A stretch of 64,000 nt of DNA from Pseudoalteromonas sp. T1lg48 (lineage in GTDB: Bacteria; Pseudomonadota; Gammaproteobacteria; Enterobacterales; Alteromonadaceae), in contig NZ_PQCC01000023.1 of assembly GCF_002964785.1 (NCBI RefSeq), positions 62,001-126,000 of the forward strand. The letters are read 5' to 3'. Shown piece after piece: positions 18,806 through 27,543 of this stretch. The translations under genes were made by a program, and so were the position numbers. A model generated the notes under the pieces. It searched no databases. It was not told where the DNA came from and was given only the letters and a program-made list of their open reading frames with translations. Every line of letters starts with the position of its first letter. The first letter of the stretch is position 1.

Positions 18806-18922
18806 TTGGTTCAATAAAGTGGGTTCATAATAGGTGACTAGCTCAAAAGTTGCAACCCTATATTTTGAACCAGAAGATAAGAACCTTCACCTAGGCTCAT
18901 TTAACGCCCGTTATTGAACCAA
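18806..18922. repeat. Candidate resolvase site: inverted GGTTCAATAA repeats
   Basis: A perfect 12-bp inverted pair, TTGGTTCAATAA (18806-18817) and TTATTGAACCAA (18911-18922), encloses further half-site-like words: GGGTTCATAA (18821), TTTTGAACC and AAGAACC near 18875-18892. Arrays of inverted half-sites immediately upstream of the recombinase gene are typical of res sites, which also overlap the gene's own promoter. The assignment is inferred. Confidence 0.55.
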
Positions 18923-19215
18923 ACAAAAAGACTGAGTGATTAACCCTTTCAGGGATTTTAAAATTGCTATGAAATATTCAAGGGGGTAGTCCGGTGGAGC
19001 TAAGCACTTCTTAACATGTTCTAGGGATTTTAAAGTTAACCCTCTCTATTCCTTTGGCGCTTGACCTGAAGAAAAAAATAAACCAACGCAAAAAACGTGT
19101 TGAGAAGAAGGCTGTTCACTGAGGGTGGGGGTGAATACATTTTTGCTATACAAAAGAAATTTGATTTCGCAGCTCGCGTCGCTAACCCTCACACCCCTTA
19201 TTACTGCAACTTCAA

Positions 19216-19245
19216 TTGACCTTTCATTCGCATACTCACTATCAA
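19216..19245 (+). promoter_or_regulatory. Possible promoter of the PRTase/DprA-like pair
   Basis: TTGACC (19216-19221) and TATCAA (19240-19245) are 18 bases apart, about 75 bp before the GTG start. The -10 match is moderate. The rest of the 18923-19319 gap shows no gene. Confidence 0.35.
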
Positions 19246-19319
19246 TAAATTACATCTAGAAAAAGCAATTCAGGTGAGGTACTTTAAGTTGTAGCCAGAT
19301 TTAAAAATCAAGGATTGAA

Positions 19320-19883
19320 GTGAAAACAACAAAATGGTCTCTGCAAGAACTTAATTACGTCTGTGATTATCACCCGTTCCGTGTATGTGGAACTCCAAAC
19401 CCCAATAAAAATCAGGACACATACAGAATCATGGACATGAAAGACCCTACCTCCCATAACTTCCAGAGAAACCTTGCTTATTTTCAAGGTGTACTTTTGG
19501 CATTCTTCAGGTCTTTCCCGGAGTTCATTAACTTCCCCGTGGTCAATATAGCAATCATTCCTTCCTCTACAGCTGGGAACTCTTCAGTAGCACTGACATC
19601 AATCATTAGCCATTTAAACCTTAACCTAGGGCCGCGACTAATTTATAATCCTGACTTCTTAGTTAGAACAAAGAGCATACCGTCTGCTCATAATGGGGGG
19701 GCTAGAAGTGCGCAAATACACCTTGACTCTATTGAGGTTAAAGCACGCATCAATGGTGATTTGCCAATGATTTTGCTAGATGATGTTTACACTACAGGCT
19801 CTTCAATGGCGGCTTGTGAACAGCTATTAAGAAATGCAGGGGTCAAAAAACTATATAAGCTTGTTTTAGGGAAAACGGTATAA
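19320..19883 (+). CDS. Phosphoribosyltransferase-domain protein, ShosT-like
   Basis: The start is GTG with AAGGA 5 bp upstream. The 187-residue protein carries the type I PRTase PRPP-binding motif ILLDDVYTTGSSM at about residues 151-163. There is no recognisable base-specific hood, so it is not a standard salvage enzyme. Together with the DprA-like gene 2 bp downstream it fits the ShosTA system described in prophage and satellite hotspots. In that system the PRTase protein is the toxic component and the DprA-like protein counteracts it, giving phage defence. The system name is an inference from gene pair and domains, not from a search. Confidence 0.75.
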   Translation: MKTTKWSLQELNYVCDYHPFRVCGTPNPNKNQDTYRIMDMKDPTSHNFQRNLAYFQGVLLAFFRSFPEFINFPVVNIAIIPSSTAGNSSVALTSIISHLNLNLGPRLIYNPDFLVRTKSIPSAHNGGARSAQIHLDSIEVKARINGDLPMILLDDVYTTGSSMAACEQLLRNAGVKKLYKLVLGKTV

Positions 19884-19885
19884 CA

Positions 19886-20812
19886 ATGAACAACTTGGAT
19901 TTGCCAACTTTGCATGCGCTGGCTTTGCAGTCGCAGGGGCTTAAAGCAAAAGAAATCAAGGAACTTCTTGAGTCCATACCGTACCCGAGACTCTCTGATA
20001 TTGGAGGTTTAAAACAATATCTAGTTAGTTGCGGGATGATGAATTACTTTCCAAATGAAAAGGATTGGAATGCAGCTGTTCAAATAGGTGAAAAAAGCTT
20101 TTCCTTAGGCATATCTTGTTATTCAATAGTATCTAACAACTACCCTAAATATCTACGAGCTATCGATGATGCCCCTAACGTGCTCCATTTAAGGGGGAAT
20201 ACTGAGGCATTAAATAAACTACCAGGTGTCGCGGTAGTGGGAGCAAGAGCCATCACTTCTAATGGCGAGATTATCACTCGACGCATCTCTAAGTACCTTG
20301 CTGATAACGACTGGATTGTTGTTAGCGGCTTAGCTCTTGGTGTTGATGCTGCAGCTCATGAGGGCGCTTTAGAGTCAGGCAAACCATCATGTACAATTGC
20401 AGTGCTTGCACATGGACTTGATATTGCCAAGCCAGCTAAGAATGCAGGGCTAGCGCAAAGGATATTAGAAAATGGTGGCCTGTGGGTATCTGAGCACCCA
20501 GTCGGCACTCCAGCTCACAGGAACTTTTTTGTCCCTCGAAACAGGATACAACTTGGACTCTCAGTTGGTTCTGTCATTGTTGAAGCAGAGGAGAAAAGTG
20601 GCTCAATAACGCAAGCTAGGTTTTGCGTGAAACAAAGAAGGCCACTATATGCCGTCGTGCCTCACCATGAATCAAATCCATTAAACTTACTATGTTCAGG
20701 CACTAAACTTTTAGTGGAAGAAATGGGCGCCTTCCCCCTGAAAGGAAAAGAGGACTATTCCGAGATGTCCGATAGATTCATGCGACAAAAAGAATTAATG
20801 ACATCCTTATAA
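19886..20812 (+). CDS. DprA/Smf-like Rossmann protein, ShosA-like
   Basis: The 308-residue protein starts 2 bp after the PRTase gene. It has a DprA core: VAVVGARAITSNGE (about 115-128), VVSGLALGVDAAAHEGAL (about 145-162), WVSEHPVGTPAHRNFFVPRN and GSVIVEAEEKSGS. Residues 1-90 form a helical N-terminus resembling the SAM-like region of DprA. Housekeeping DprA loads RecA on ssDNA during transformation. Island-borne copies next to a PRTase belong to defence modules instead. The usual chromosomal dprA neighbours (topA-like, tsaC, smg) are absent here, which supports the second reading. Confidence 0.8.
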   Translation: MNNLDLPTLHALALQSQGLKAKEIKELLESIPYPRLSDIGGLKQYLVSCGMMNYFPNEKDWNAAVQIGEKSFSLGISCYSIVSNNYPKYLRAIDDAPNVLHLRGNTEALNKLPGVAVVGARAITSNGEIITRRISKYLADNDWIVVSGLALGVDAAAHEGALESGKPSCTIAVLAHGLDIAKPAKNAGLAQRILENGGLWVSEHPVGTPAHRNFFVPRNRIQLGLSVGSVIVEAEEKSGSITQARFCVKQRRPLYAVVPHHESNPLNLLCSGTKLLVEEMGAFPLKGKEDYSEMSDRFMRQKELMTSL

Positions 20813-20922
20813 ACCTATTCGGATTTCAAAAATCTTAAGAGCCACCTCTTCCCCCAACTGCTCCAGCTAAGCACCAATACCTCAATTGTTACTCAGACCA
20901 ATTCAATGCTGGAGCCTTAACC

Positions 20923-21180
20923 CTACCAATCTGCAATGACATCAACCACTGGGAATAGTTTCTTAACCGCAAAATCATAGGTATAACGCTTGGAGGTACC
21001 TAGCTCGCTTTTCTCACGCCCTACAACAGACTGAAATAATGAAGTTGATACACCACACCTCTGCACTTTAGTAATGCGTACACCCAAAGCCATGCAAAGT
21101 ATAGCACTGCCCTTTGCCACCAACACTTGGAAGATTCAAATCAAACTCCAACAGAAGCAAAAGAGGTGACTGGAAAAGTA
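20923..21180 (-). pseudogene. Decayed C-terminus of a second tyrosine integrase
   Basis: In one minus frame (near 21068-21140) the sequence reads GGKGQCYTLHGFGCTHY. In the next frame (20923-21070) it continues as TKVQRCGVSTSLFQSVVGRE, then KSELGTSKRYTYDF. Read across the frameshift this follows tyrosine-recombinase order: an HGFR-like box with Arg replaced by Gly, the VVGHEK box with His replaced by Arg, and a Tyr in KRYTYD. The N-terminal two thirds are missing. It lies just inside attR next to tRNA-Ser, where an island integrase would normally sit, so it is probably the relic of an earlier or nested element using the same tRNA. Confidence 0.6.
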
Positions 21181-21252
21181 ACTTTTTTTTGACTAGAAAT
21201 TGACTATTTTTGGCAGGAAGCCGAAAGGTAAGTATTTGATTTACAAAAAGAA

Positions 21253-21345
<93 letters not shown>

Positions 21346-21379
21346 GCACTTTAACTGGGCTGCCGTAGCAGCGCCGCTT

Positions 21380-21408
21380 ATACTAAGCAAAGGCTTTGTT
21401 TGTTGCAA
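21380..21408 (-). promoter_or_regulatory. Promoter of tRNA-Ser
   Basis: Minus-strand TTGCAA and TAGTAT are 17 bases apart and are followed by a GC-rich discriminator (CGGCGCTGC), typical of stringently controlled stable-RNA promoters. It lies about 35 bp upstream of the mature 5' end. Confidence 0.7.
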
Positions 21409-21451
21409 GGTGTTTTTTACAAAACCAAATCAATTGCTTAGTAATCCGCCA

Positions 21452-22495
21452 TTAGCGTGCCATGGCAGCGGTGAAATCAAGCATACGATTAAGTGAACGT
21501 AAGGCGCCCTCGCGCAGCTCCATGTCCACAAACACTTCTTTACCGCTTGGGTCTATCAGTGCTTCCTCGATTGCTTTTAAGCCGTTCATAGCCATCCAAG
21601 GGCAATGGGCACAGCTTTTACAGGTCGCGCCCTCGCCGGCCGTCGGTGCTTCGAAGAATTCCTTCTCTGGGCACAGCTGCTGCATCTTGTAAAAAATGCC
21701 GCGGTCAGTGGCTACGATAAACTTCTGGTTATCCATTTCCTGCGCCGCTTTAATAAGCTGACTCGTTGAACCAACCGCATCGGCCAGTTCAACAATCTCT
21801 GCCGGAGACTCAGGGTGCACCAATACCGCCGCATCTGGGTGCAGGGCCTTCATGTCTTTCAATGCCTTGGTTTTAAACTCGTCATGAACGATACAAGCAC
21901 CGTTCCACATGATCATATCGGCACCGGTTTGCTTTTGAATATAGCTACCCAAGTGCTTATCCGGACCCCAGATGATTTTCTCGCCCTCGCTATCGAGGTG
22001 CTCAACGATCTCCAGCGCGCATGAGGAGGTGACGATCCAATCCGCACGCGCCTTAACCGCAGTCGAGGTGTTGGCATACACCACCACTTTACGATCCGGG
22101 TGCTGATCACAAAACGCGCTAAAGGCGTCGATGGGACAACCTACATCCAGCGAACAAGTGGCTTCCAAGGTCGGCATTACCACGGTTTTATTCGGAGTCA
22201 GGATCTTAGCCGTTTCACCCATAAAGCGAACGCCGGCAACGATGATCATATCTGCTTGCTCTTGACGTGCGCCAAAACGAGCCATCTCTAAAGAGTCGGC
22301 AACACAGCCACCGGTTTCTTCCGCGAGCGCCTGAATTTCAGGGTCGGTATAGTAGTGCGCGACTAATACGGCATTCTTCTCTTTCAGCAATTGCTTAATA
22401 CGCTCTTTATAGGCGAGCTTTTCGGCATCGGAAAGAGGAGCTGGCTTAGGAGGAAAAATATAGTCCTCTGGCATGATCTGTTGGCTAATACCCAT
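21452..22495 (-). CDS. nadA: Quinolinate synthase A
   Basis: The 347-residue protein has the same length as E. coli NadA. It condenses iminoaspartate with dihydroxyacetone phosphate to quinolinate in NAD synthesis, using an oxygen-sensitive [4Fe-4S] cluster. Visible motifs are [15 protein letters not shown] near the N-terminus, [19 protein letters not shown] and [15 protein letters not shown], where the last cluster-binding cysteine lies. It stands alone between the tRNA-Ser gene and the tRNA-Lys array on the same strand. No nadB or nadC is adjacent. Confidence 0.97.
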   Translation of the reverse strand: MGISQQIMPEDYIFPPKPAPLSDAEKLAYKERIKQLLKEKNAVLVAHYYTDPEIQALAEETGGCVADSLEMARFGARQEQADMIIVAGVRFMGETAKILTPNKTVVMPTLEATCSLDVGCPIDAFSAFCDQHPDRKVVVYANTSTAVKARADWIVTSSCALEIVEHLDSEGEKIIWGPDKHLGSYIQKQTGADMIMWNGACIVHDEFKTKALKDMKALHPDAAVLVHPESPAEIVELADAVGSTSQLIKAAQEMDNQKFIVATDRGIFYKMQQLCPEKEFFEAPTAGEGATCKSCAHCPWMAMNGLKAIEEALIDPSGKEVFVDMELREGALRSLNRMLDFTAAMAR

Positions 22496-22625
22496 ACTGA
22501 TAAAACTATTCTAGGTTACGAAATACTAGGGCAATTATACGAAACTATGACGATAAAAAGAAGCTGTGCGCTTGGGATCGCGAAGATTGTTAGTAACTAG
22601 TTAGTTTAAAAGGGAATAAAGAAAG

Positions 22626-22701
22626 TGGTGGGTCATGATGGATTCGAACCATCGACCAATGGATTAAAAGTCCACTGCTCTACCAGCTGAGCTAATGACC
22701 C
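22626..22701 (-). tRNA. tRNA-Lys (anticodon TTT), copy 1 of 5
   Basis: A 76-nt gene with encoded CCA: acceptor GGGTCAT/ATGACCC, anticodon loop CTTTTAA, T-arm GATGG/CCATC. It is the last gene of the array in transcription order. Confidence 0.97.
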
Positions 22702-22771
22702 GCTCTGGTGTAATGAGCCAATAAGATGTCGGCACATTAAGCGCTATTAAGAATAGCAGGGGGAGATTAAG

Positions 22772-22847
22772 TGGTGGGTCATGATGGATTCGAACCATCG
22801 ACCAATGGATTAAAAGTCCACTGCTCTACCAGCTGAGCTAATGACCC
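22772..22847 (-). tRNA. tRNA-Lys (anticodon TTT), copy 2 of 5
   Basis: Identical in sequence to copy 1. A 70-bp spacer separates it from copy 1. Confidence 0.97.
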
Positions 22848-22914
22848 GCCCGGGTTGTTAATTGCTTTGCACACCTAGTTTGGCGCGAGCACTTTAACAT
22901 TTTTTATTCTAACG

Positions 22915-22990
22915 TGGTGGGTCATGATGGATTCGAACCATCGACCAATGGATTAAAAGTCCACTGCTCTACCAGCTGAGCTAATGACCC
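22915..22990 (-). tRNA. tRNA-Lys (anticodon TTT), copy 3 of 5
   Basis: Same 76-nt gene. Its flanks are partly self-complementary (ATTCTAA before the CCA end, TTAGAAT beyond the 5' end), extending the acceptor stem with bulges. Confidence 0.97.
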
Positions 22991-23013
22991 AACATTAGAA
23001 TCGATTTAGCAAT

Positions 23014-23089
23014 TGGTGGGTCATGATGGATTCGAACCATCGACCAATGGATTAAAAGTCCACTGCTCTACCAACTGAGCTAATGACCC
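23014..23089 (-). tRNA. tRNA-Lys (anticodon TTT), copy 4 of 5, D-arm variant
   Basis: Same gene except one base in the D-loop/stem region (AGTTGGT instead of AGCTGGT on the RNA strand). It is the only copy that differs. Spacer to copy 3 is 23 bp. Confidence 0.97.
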
Positions 23090-23115
23090 AACGCTGTGCT
23101 AATCATTACATAAAG

Positions 23116-23191
23116 TGGTGGGTCATGATGGATTCGAACCATCGACCAATGGATTAAAAGTCCACTGCTCTACCAGCTGAGCTAATGACCC
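23116..23191 (-). tRNA. tRNA-Lys (anticodon TTT), copy 5 of 5 (promoter-proximal)
   Basis: First gene transcribed. The sequences directly outside the mature tRNA, ATTACATAAAG and CTTTATGTAAT, are perfectly complementary over 11 bp, so the precursor can form a very long stem continuing the acceptor stem with only the CCA bulged. Confidence 0.97.
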
Positions 23192-23250
23192 ACTTTATGT
23201 AATTTGCCGCAGAAAATTTCCTGAGTGGTTATCCCCTGCTGCGGGCGCTT

Positions 23251-23278
23251 ATAATACTTATTTAAAATCCAAGTGCAA
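23251..23278 (-). promoter_or_regulatory. Stable-RNA promoter of the tRNA-Lys array
   Basis: Minus-strand TTGCAC and TATTAT are 16 bases apart, followed by the GC-rich discriminator GCGCCCGC that marks growth-rate and ppGpp control. The first tRNA begins about 60 bp downstream. No other promoter is obvious between the five tRNAs, so they are probably one transcript. Confidence 0.7.
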
Positions 23279-23322
23279 TACAAATACTCGGTTTTTTTTA
23301 GTTTTTCCTTTTAGTTGCCTAA

Positions 23323-23356
23323 TTTTAGACCGCTTTAGCTACAAAGCAGTCTAAAA
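23323..23356 (-). terminator. Hairpin after cpoB (end of the tol-pal operon)
   Basis: TTTTAGAC-GCTTT and AAAGC-GTCTAAAA arms with one mismatch and an AGCTAC loop lie 22 bp after the cpoB stop. The T-tract on the minus side is short, so termination strength is uncertain. Confidence 0.5.
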
Positions 23357-23377
23357 CCTAACAACTAGCAAATTCGG

Positions 23378-24148
23378 CTACAACTTGCTAACACGTTCGG
23401 CGGCTAATTTTGCGGCCGTGGTGTTAGGGTATTGCGTGATAACCTCATTAAACAATTGCTTAGCTCTGGCCAATTGACCTTGCTGCTGTTCCAGGGTACC
23501 GAGCTTAAGAAGTGCATCGGGGCGCTTGCTAGAATCGCTGTATTGATTCACTACGGTCTCAAAATGAGATTTAGCACCGGCGGTGTCACCCTTAATGGTC
23601 AACAATTGTCCTAGCCAGTAATGGGCATTGGCCGCATAAACAGAGTTAGGATAGTTTTGCAAAAACGACTTGAACTCAGGAATCGCCGCATCATAGCGCT
23701 TATCCTGCATAATCAGCTTCACCGCTTTGTCGTACGCTTCGTTTTCCGACAGGTCGGTGCTGACCACTGTGGTGTTTAAGCCACTGTCAGGCTGCTGTGT
23801 TGGCGTTTGCGGCATGTCGTAGCTTGGCTGCTGCGTATAAGCGGCGCTGACACGGTTTTCAATCTCTTGATAAAGCTCACGCTGACGTTGCAACACTTTC
23901 TCGAGCTTGTAGCTATGCTCTTCGGTGATACCACGCAATTGGCTCACTTCATCCTGTAACATATCGAGCTGCTGCTGCAGGTTGGCTTGCATAATGTTGC
24001 GAGATTGCATCATTTGCTCAAGTCGACTTAAGCGCTGCTCAATGCTTGATTCGCTGGCAGTGGCCTCAGAAACAGGAGCGGGAGCAGCCCAGACATGGGT
24101 GCTCCCGCTCATGAGTAAGGCTGCCAAAATAAGTTTCGGCTTCATCAT
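23378..24148 (-). CDS. cpoB: Cell division coordinator CpoB (YbgF), TolA-binding TPR protein
   Basis: The 256-residue periplasmic protein begins with a signal peptide ending HVWAA-APAP. A coiled-coil trimerisation region follows (about 35-95: IEQRLSRLEQMMQSRN, LQQQLDMLQDEVSQL), then TPR repeats (from about 135: AYDKAVKLIMQDKRYDAAIP, YAANAHYWLGQLL, ALLKLGTLEQQQGQ). CpoB links outer-membrane constriction by Tol-Pal with PBP1B septal synthesis. It is the last gene of the tol-pal operon and starts 13 bp after pal. Confidence 0.94.
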   Translation of the reverse strand: MMKPKLILAALLMSGSTHVWAAPAPVSEATASESSIEQRLSRLEQMMQSRNIMQANLQQQLDMLQDEVSQLRGITEEHSYKLEKVLQRQRELYQEIENRVSAAYTQQPSYDMPQTPTQQPDSGLNTTVVSTDLSENEAYDKAVKLIMQDKRYDAAIPEFKSFLQNYPNSVYAANAHYWLGQLLTIKGDTAGAKSHFETVVNQYSDSSKRPDALLKLGTLEQQQGQLARAKQLFNEVITQYPNTTAAKLAAERVSKL

Positions 24149-24161
24149 TACTCTACTGATT

Positions 24162-24695
24162 TTAGTATACTAATACCGCACGGCGGTTTTGAGCAAACGC
24201 TTCTTCGTTGCGTGCTTTGATCATCGGCTTTTCTTCGCCGTAGCTCACAACTGACATTTGGTTTGCGTTAACGCCAAGGCTTAGAAGGTATTTTTCAACC
24301 GACTGACCACGGCTCTCACCCAGGGCGATGTTGTACTCAGGAGTACCACGCTCATCCGCGTGACCTTCGATAAGTACTTTAACCGATGGGTTTTCGATTA
24401 GGAATTGAGCGTGCGCTTGAAGTAGCTCTGCGTACTTGCTTTGGATAGTTGCACGGTCAAAGTCGAAGTGGATGATCTGCTGTTGGCGAAGCTCTTCGTA
24501 CTTTTTACGTAGTTTTTCTTCCGCAGTTTCTACGCGCTCAACAGTTTCTACTTCTACGGTATCAGTTGTTTGGGTTTCAACTTGGTTAGTTTCGTTGGCT
24601 TGACCTTCATCCAGGTTAGAAGAAGAGCTACAGGCCGCTAGTGTCATTACTGGCACTGCAACAAGCAGGCTTTTTAACAGTTTATTAAGTTGCAT
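24162..24695 (-). CDS. pal: Peptidoglycan-associated lipoprotein Pal
   Basis: The lipobox LAAC is in VMTLAACSSSS, so Cys about 22 of the chosen start is lipidated and the protein sits in the outer membrane. The C-terminal OmpA-like domain binds peptidoglycan: IHFDFDRATIQSKYAELL, LIEGHADERGTPEYN, ALGESRGQSVEKYL. I choose ATG at 24695, 9 bp after AGGA. The ATG three codons earlier directly abuts that ribosome site and cannot use it. A Thr/Glu/Val-rich linker (about 30-60) follows the lipid anchor. Confidence 0.96.
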   Translation of the reverse strand: MQLNKLLKSLLVAVPVMTLAACSSSSNLDEGQANETNQVETQTTDTVEVETVERVETAEEKLRKKYEELRQQQIIHFDFDRATIQSKYAELLQAHAQFLIENPSVKVLIEGHADERGTPEYNIALGESRGQSVEKYLLSLGVNANQMSVVSYGEEKPMIKARNEEAFAQNRRAVLVY

Positions 24696-24818
24696 TGAGT
24701 ACATTCCTATTATTGATTTAGTGAAACCATCACCTGATTTTCAATTTTTCTTACTATAGTGCGCCAATCGCACAAACATCAAGTTTATACGATTAAAGCT
24801 GACTACACCCTTAGCGAA

Positions 24819-26174
24819 TTACAAAAATGGCGACCATGCCGGCGACTTAACCTGACCGTCGAGCACAGGTAAACGCGCTTTAAAACGACCATCCATCGAC
24901 ACCAAAGCCAATACATTTTTATTGTTATGCATGGTGCTGTATATAATCATCGAGCCATTGGGCGCAACGCTTGGTGATTCATCCAAGCGAGTTCGAGTCA
25001 ACACATGGAAGTTTCCGTTTTCAAGATCTTTCTTGGCAATGTGATACTGACCCAGGGTACGGTTAACCATGATCAGATGCTTACCATCTGGAGTCACTGA
25101 CCCGTTCAAGTTCATATCGCCGTCGAAAGTCATACGCTGTACTCGACCCGAGTCTAAATTTAACTTATAAATCTGGGCATTACCACCTCTTTCAGAGGTA
25201 AACATCAGCTCTTTACCGTTCGGATGCCAAGTTGGCTCCGTGTCTATGCTACGGTGGCGTGTTAAGCGACGTTCCTGCTTAGTAATTAAGTCGTATAAGT
25301 ATAATTCTGTGGCGCCGGTACGGTCTTTTGACAGCACCAAGGCCAGCTTAGTGCCATCGGGAGAAAACTGCGGTGCACCATTGATTCCAGGGTGACTAGT
25401 GACCAACTGACGCTGGCCGGTGTAGATGTCCTGAATAAAGATCTGACTCTGACGGTTCTCGAACGTCACGTAAGCCAATTTGTTGCCATCGGGCGACCAA
25501 GACGGTGACATTAGCGGCTCTTTCGAACGCAATAACACCTGTTCGTTAAAGCCGTCATAATCGGCAACAACAAGCTGATATGGCTTCTCGTCTTGCTCAC
25601 GCACTATGATGTAAGCGATTTTAGTTAAGAAAGCGCCGCGCTCGCCGGTCAAGGCTTCATACACCACATCGCTGATACGGTGACCATAACGACGGAAGCT
25701 TGATGCCGAGATCACGGTTTCGCGAGCATCAAGTACATGGTCTTCGCTGTTTACCAATTGACCATTGTTCAATACGCGAGTTTGCCCGCCGGTGATCTGA
25801 CCGCGTAAGACATCGATGAGTTCGAAGCTGACCAAGTAACGGCCGGCCGATTGCTGTTCAACGCTGCCTACAACAATGGCTTCTACACCACGTTGCGCCC
25901 AGGCGCCATAATCAACACCGGCATCCGAGCTAGGTCGCTGTGGCATATCGATATTGGCGATCGGCTTAAATTTACCACTGCGGCGCAAATCCGCGGCAAC
26001 CACTTCGCTGATACGCATCGGCATTTCACCCGTGCCCTTGTAGGTGAAGGGCACCACGGCGATAGGTCGCGCACTATCGACCCCTTCGGTAATCACAATC
26101 TCCAGCGCGGCCTGAGCCCACATGCTCATAGTCGCCAGCACAGACACTGCCACAATGCGGCATAATTTAACCAT
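24819..26174 (-). CDS. tolB: Tol-Pal system periplasmic protein TolB
   Basis: The 451-residue protein has a signal peptide ending in [11 protein letters not shown], an N-terminal mixed domain (residues about 25-165), and a six-bladed beta-propeller with repeated [22 protein letters not shown] and [11 protein letters not shown] motifs that binds Pal and is displaced by TolA. It is located between tolA (9-bp gap) and pal (123-bp gap) in the normal operon order. Confidence 0.97.
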   Translation of the reverse strand: MVKLCRIVAVSVLATMSMWAQAALEIVITEGVDSARPIAVVPFTYKGTGEMPMRISEVVAADLRRSGKFKPIANIDMPQRPSSDAGVDYGAWAQRGVEAIVVGSVEQQSAGRYLVSFELIDVLRGQITGGQTRVLNNGQLVNSEDHVLDARETVISASSFRRYGHRISDVVYEALTGERGAFLTKIAYIIVREQDEKPYQLVVADYDGFNEQVLLRSKEPLMSPSWSPDGNKLAYVTFENRQSQIFIQDIYTGQRQLVTSHPGINGAPQFSPDGTKLALVLSKDRTGATELYLYDLITKQERRLTRHRSIDTEPTWHPNGKELMFTSERGGNAQIYKLNLDSGRVQRMTFDGDMNLNGSVTPDGKHLIMVNRTLGQYHIAKKDLENGNFHVLTRTRLDESPSVAPNGSMIIYSTMHNNKNVLALVSMDGRFKARLPVLDGQVKSPAWSPFL

Positions 26175-26183
26175 AACTTTCCC

Positions 26184-27116
26184 CTAAAACTCTGGTTTAA
26201 CCGTTAAGTTAATATTTTTCAATTCTTCAAACACGTCGCGGTCTTTAGATACCGGCAGCGTATCGGCACGACGTACGGCACGCACTGCAGCCTCGCACAC
26301 CTGTCTATCACCGCCTAGCGAATTCACACTGGTAACCAAGCCATTAAACGCAAGCTTAATATTGAGGCGACATTCTTTACCGCGGAAGCTTTCGTCCAAC
26401 AGCAGGTTCTGTTGAATACGCTGGCCGATCAAGGCGCGGTATTTATCCACTTCAGATAGTACCTGCTGACGACGCGCTTTTGCACGCACCGCTTGCTCGG
26501 CGGCCAGCTGTTCTTGCAACAACTGCTCAGCCAGGGCTTTTTGACGGGCCTCTTCGGCCTTGCGCTTGGCTTCCGCCTCTTTGCGTTTACGCTCTTCTTC
26601 GGCTTTACGCGCCGCTTCTTCTTCCTTACGGCGTTTTTCTGCGGCAGCCTTGGCGGCTTTTTCAGCCTTTTCCTTTTCTAGCTGAGCTTTCTTCGCCTTA
26701 TCACGTTCTTTGCGCTCAATCTCGCGGGCTCTTTTTGCTTCGGCTTCCGCTTTTTTACGCTCTTCTTCCTTGGCTTTGCGCTCCTGCTCTAGCTTTTTGA
26801 TGCGATTGGCTTCTTCCTGGCGCTTGCGCTTTGCCTGCTCGGCGCGCTTTTCCAGTTCGCGAATGCGTTGCTGCTCGGCGCGCTTTTTATCTTCTTCCTG
26901 CTTTCGCAGCTCGTCGATACGCTTTTCCACCTGCTTTTGATCCACGGCCACCGCATCCACGGCTTTTTGCGGCGTGTCTTCATTGCTCGGAGTGTTTAGC
27001 GTCACCGTCATCACCTCGGGCGTTGACGGGCGTAAATAAGTGACCCCGACTAAAATGGCTATCATCAGCACATGTAAACCGGCAGAGATCAGAAGAGGCG
27101 TTTTAAACTGCTGCAT
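26184..27116 (-). CDS. tolA: Tol-Pal system protein TolA
   Basis: The 310-residue protein has one N-terminal membrane helix (LLISAGLHVLMIAILVGVTY, about 8-27). A very long Lys/Glu/Ala/Arg-rich helix follows (about 65-210), crossing the periplasm. The C-terminal domain (about 215-310) has paired cysteines (GKECRLNIKLAF and DRQVCEAAVRAV) and reaches Pal/TolB. It is shorter than E. coli TolA (421), because the helical rod is shorter. It couples proton flow through TolQR to outer-membrane constriction. Confidence 0.96.
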   Translation of the reverse strand: MQQFKTPLLISAGLHVLMIAILVGVTYLRPSTPEVMTVTLNTPSNEDTPQKAVDAVAVDQKQVEKRIDELRKQEEDKKRAEQQRIRELEKRAEQAKRKRQEEANRIKKLEQERKAKEEERKKAEAEAKRAREIERKERDKAKKAQLEKEKAEKAAKAAAEKRRKEEEAARKAEEERKRKEAEAKRKAEEARQKALAEQLLQEQLAAEQAVRAKARRQQVLSEVDKYRALIGQRIQQNLLLDESFRGKECRLNIKLAFNGLVTSVNSLGGDRQVCEAAVRAVRRADTLPVSKDRDVFEELKNINLTVKPEF

Positions 27117-27117
27117 A

Positions 27118-27543
27118 TTATTCCTCGAATGACTCCGTCATCAAACCGACCTCGGGAACACCTGCGCGTTTGAGAAAATCCATCAGTCGCAGTACTTCCT
27201 GATAACTGACCTGACCCGAACCCTTGATCATCACCGGAGTTTTTGGGTTTTGATCCAGCTTCAACTTAATGACCGCGGCCACATCTATGGCTTCCATGGG
27301 GGCTTCGGGATCGGTGCCAACACTCACATAGTATTTGCCGTCGGCATCGATAGAGGCAATGATCGGCGGCTCGCCCTTGGTGTCCACCAATTCTGACTGC
27401 TCCATTTTCGGCAGCTCGACCTTGACGCCATGGGTGATCAACGGAGCGGTGGCCATAAAGATAATTAACAGCACCAACATCACGTCGATGTAAGGAACGA
27501 CGTTGATTTCCGAGACCGGACGACGCTTCTTACGCTGATACAT
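27118..27543 (-). CDS. tolR: Tol-Pal system protein TolR
   Basis: The 141-residue ExbD/TolR family protein has a single transmembrane helix (about 14-35) that contains the essential proton-carrying Asp in [15 protein letters not shown] small periplasmic domain follows. Together with TolQ it forms the proton-driven stator. Its start overlaps the end of tolQ by 14 bp and tolA follows after 1 bp, which indicates tight coupling. Confidence 0.96.
   Translation of the reverse strand: MYQRKKRRPVSEINVVPYIDVMLVLLIIFMATAPLITHGVKVELPKMEQSELVDTKGEPPIIASIDADGKYYVSVGTDPEAPMEAIDVAAVIKLKLDQNPKTPVMIKGSGQVSYQEVLRLMDFLKRAGVPEVGLMTESFEE

Noticed and set aside
20813..20922. Further gene after the DprA-like gene
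   Set aside because: Only about 110 bp with no start or coding signal before the integrase relic.
22626..23191. CRISPR-like array of five repeats with spacers
   Set aside because: Each repeat folds as a complete tRNA-Lys with CCA. Spacers differ in length (23-70 bp) and there are no cas genes.
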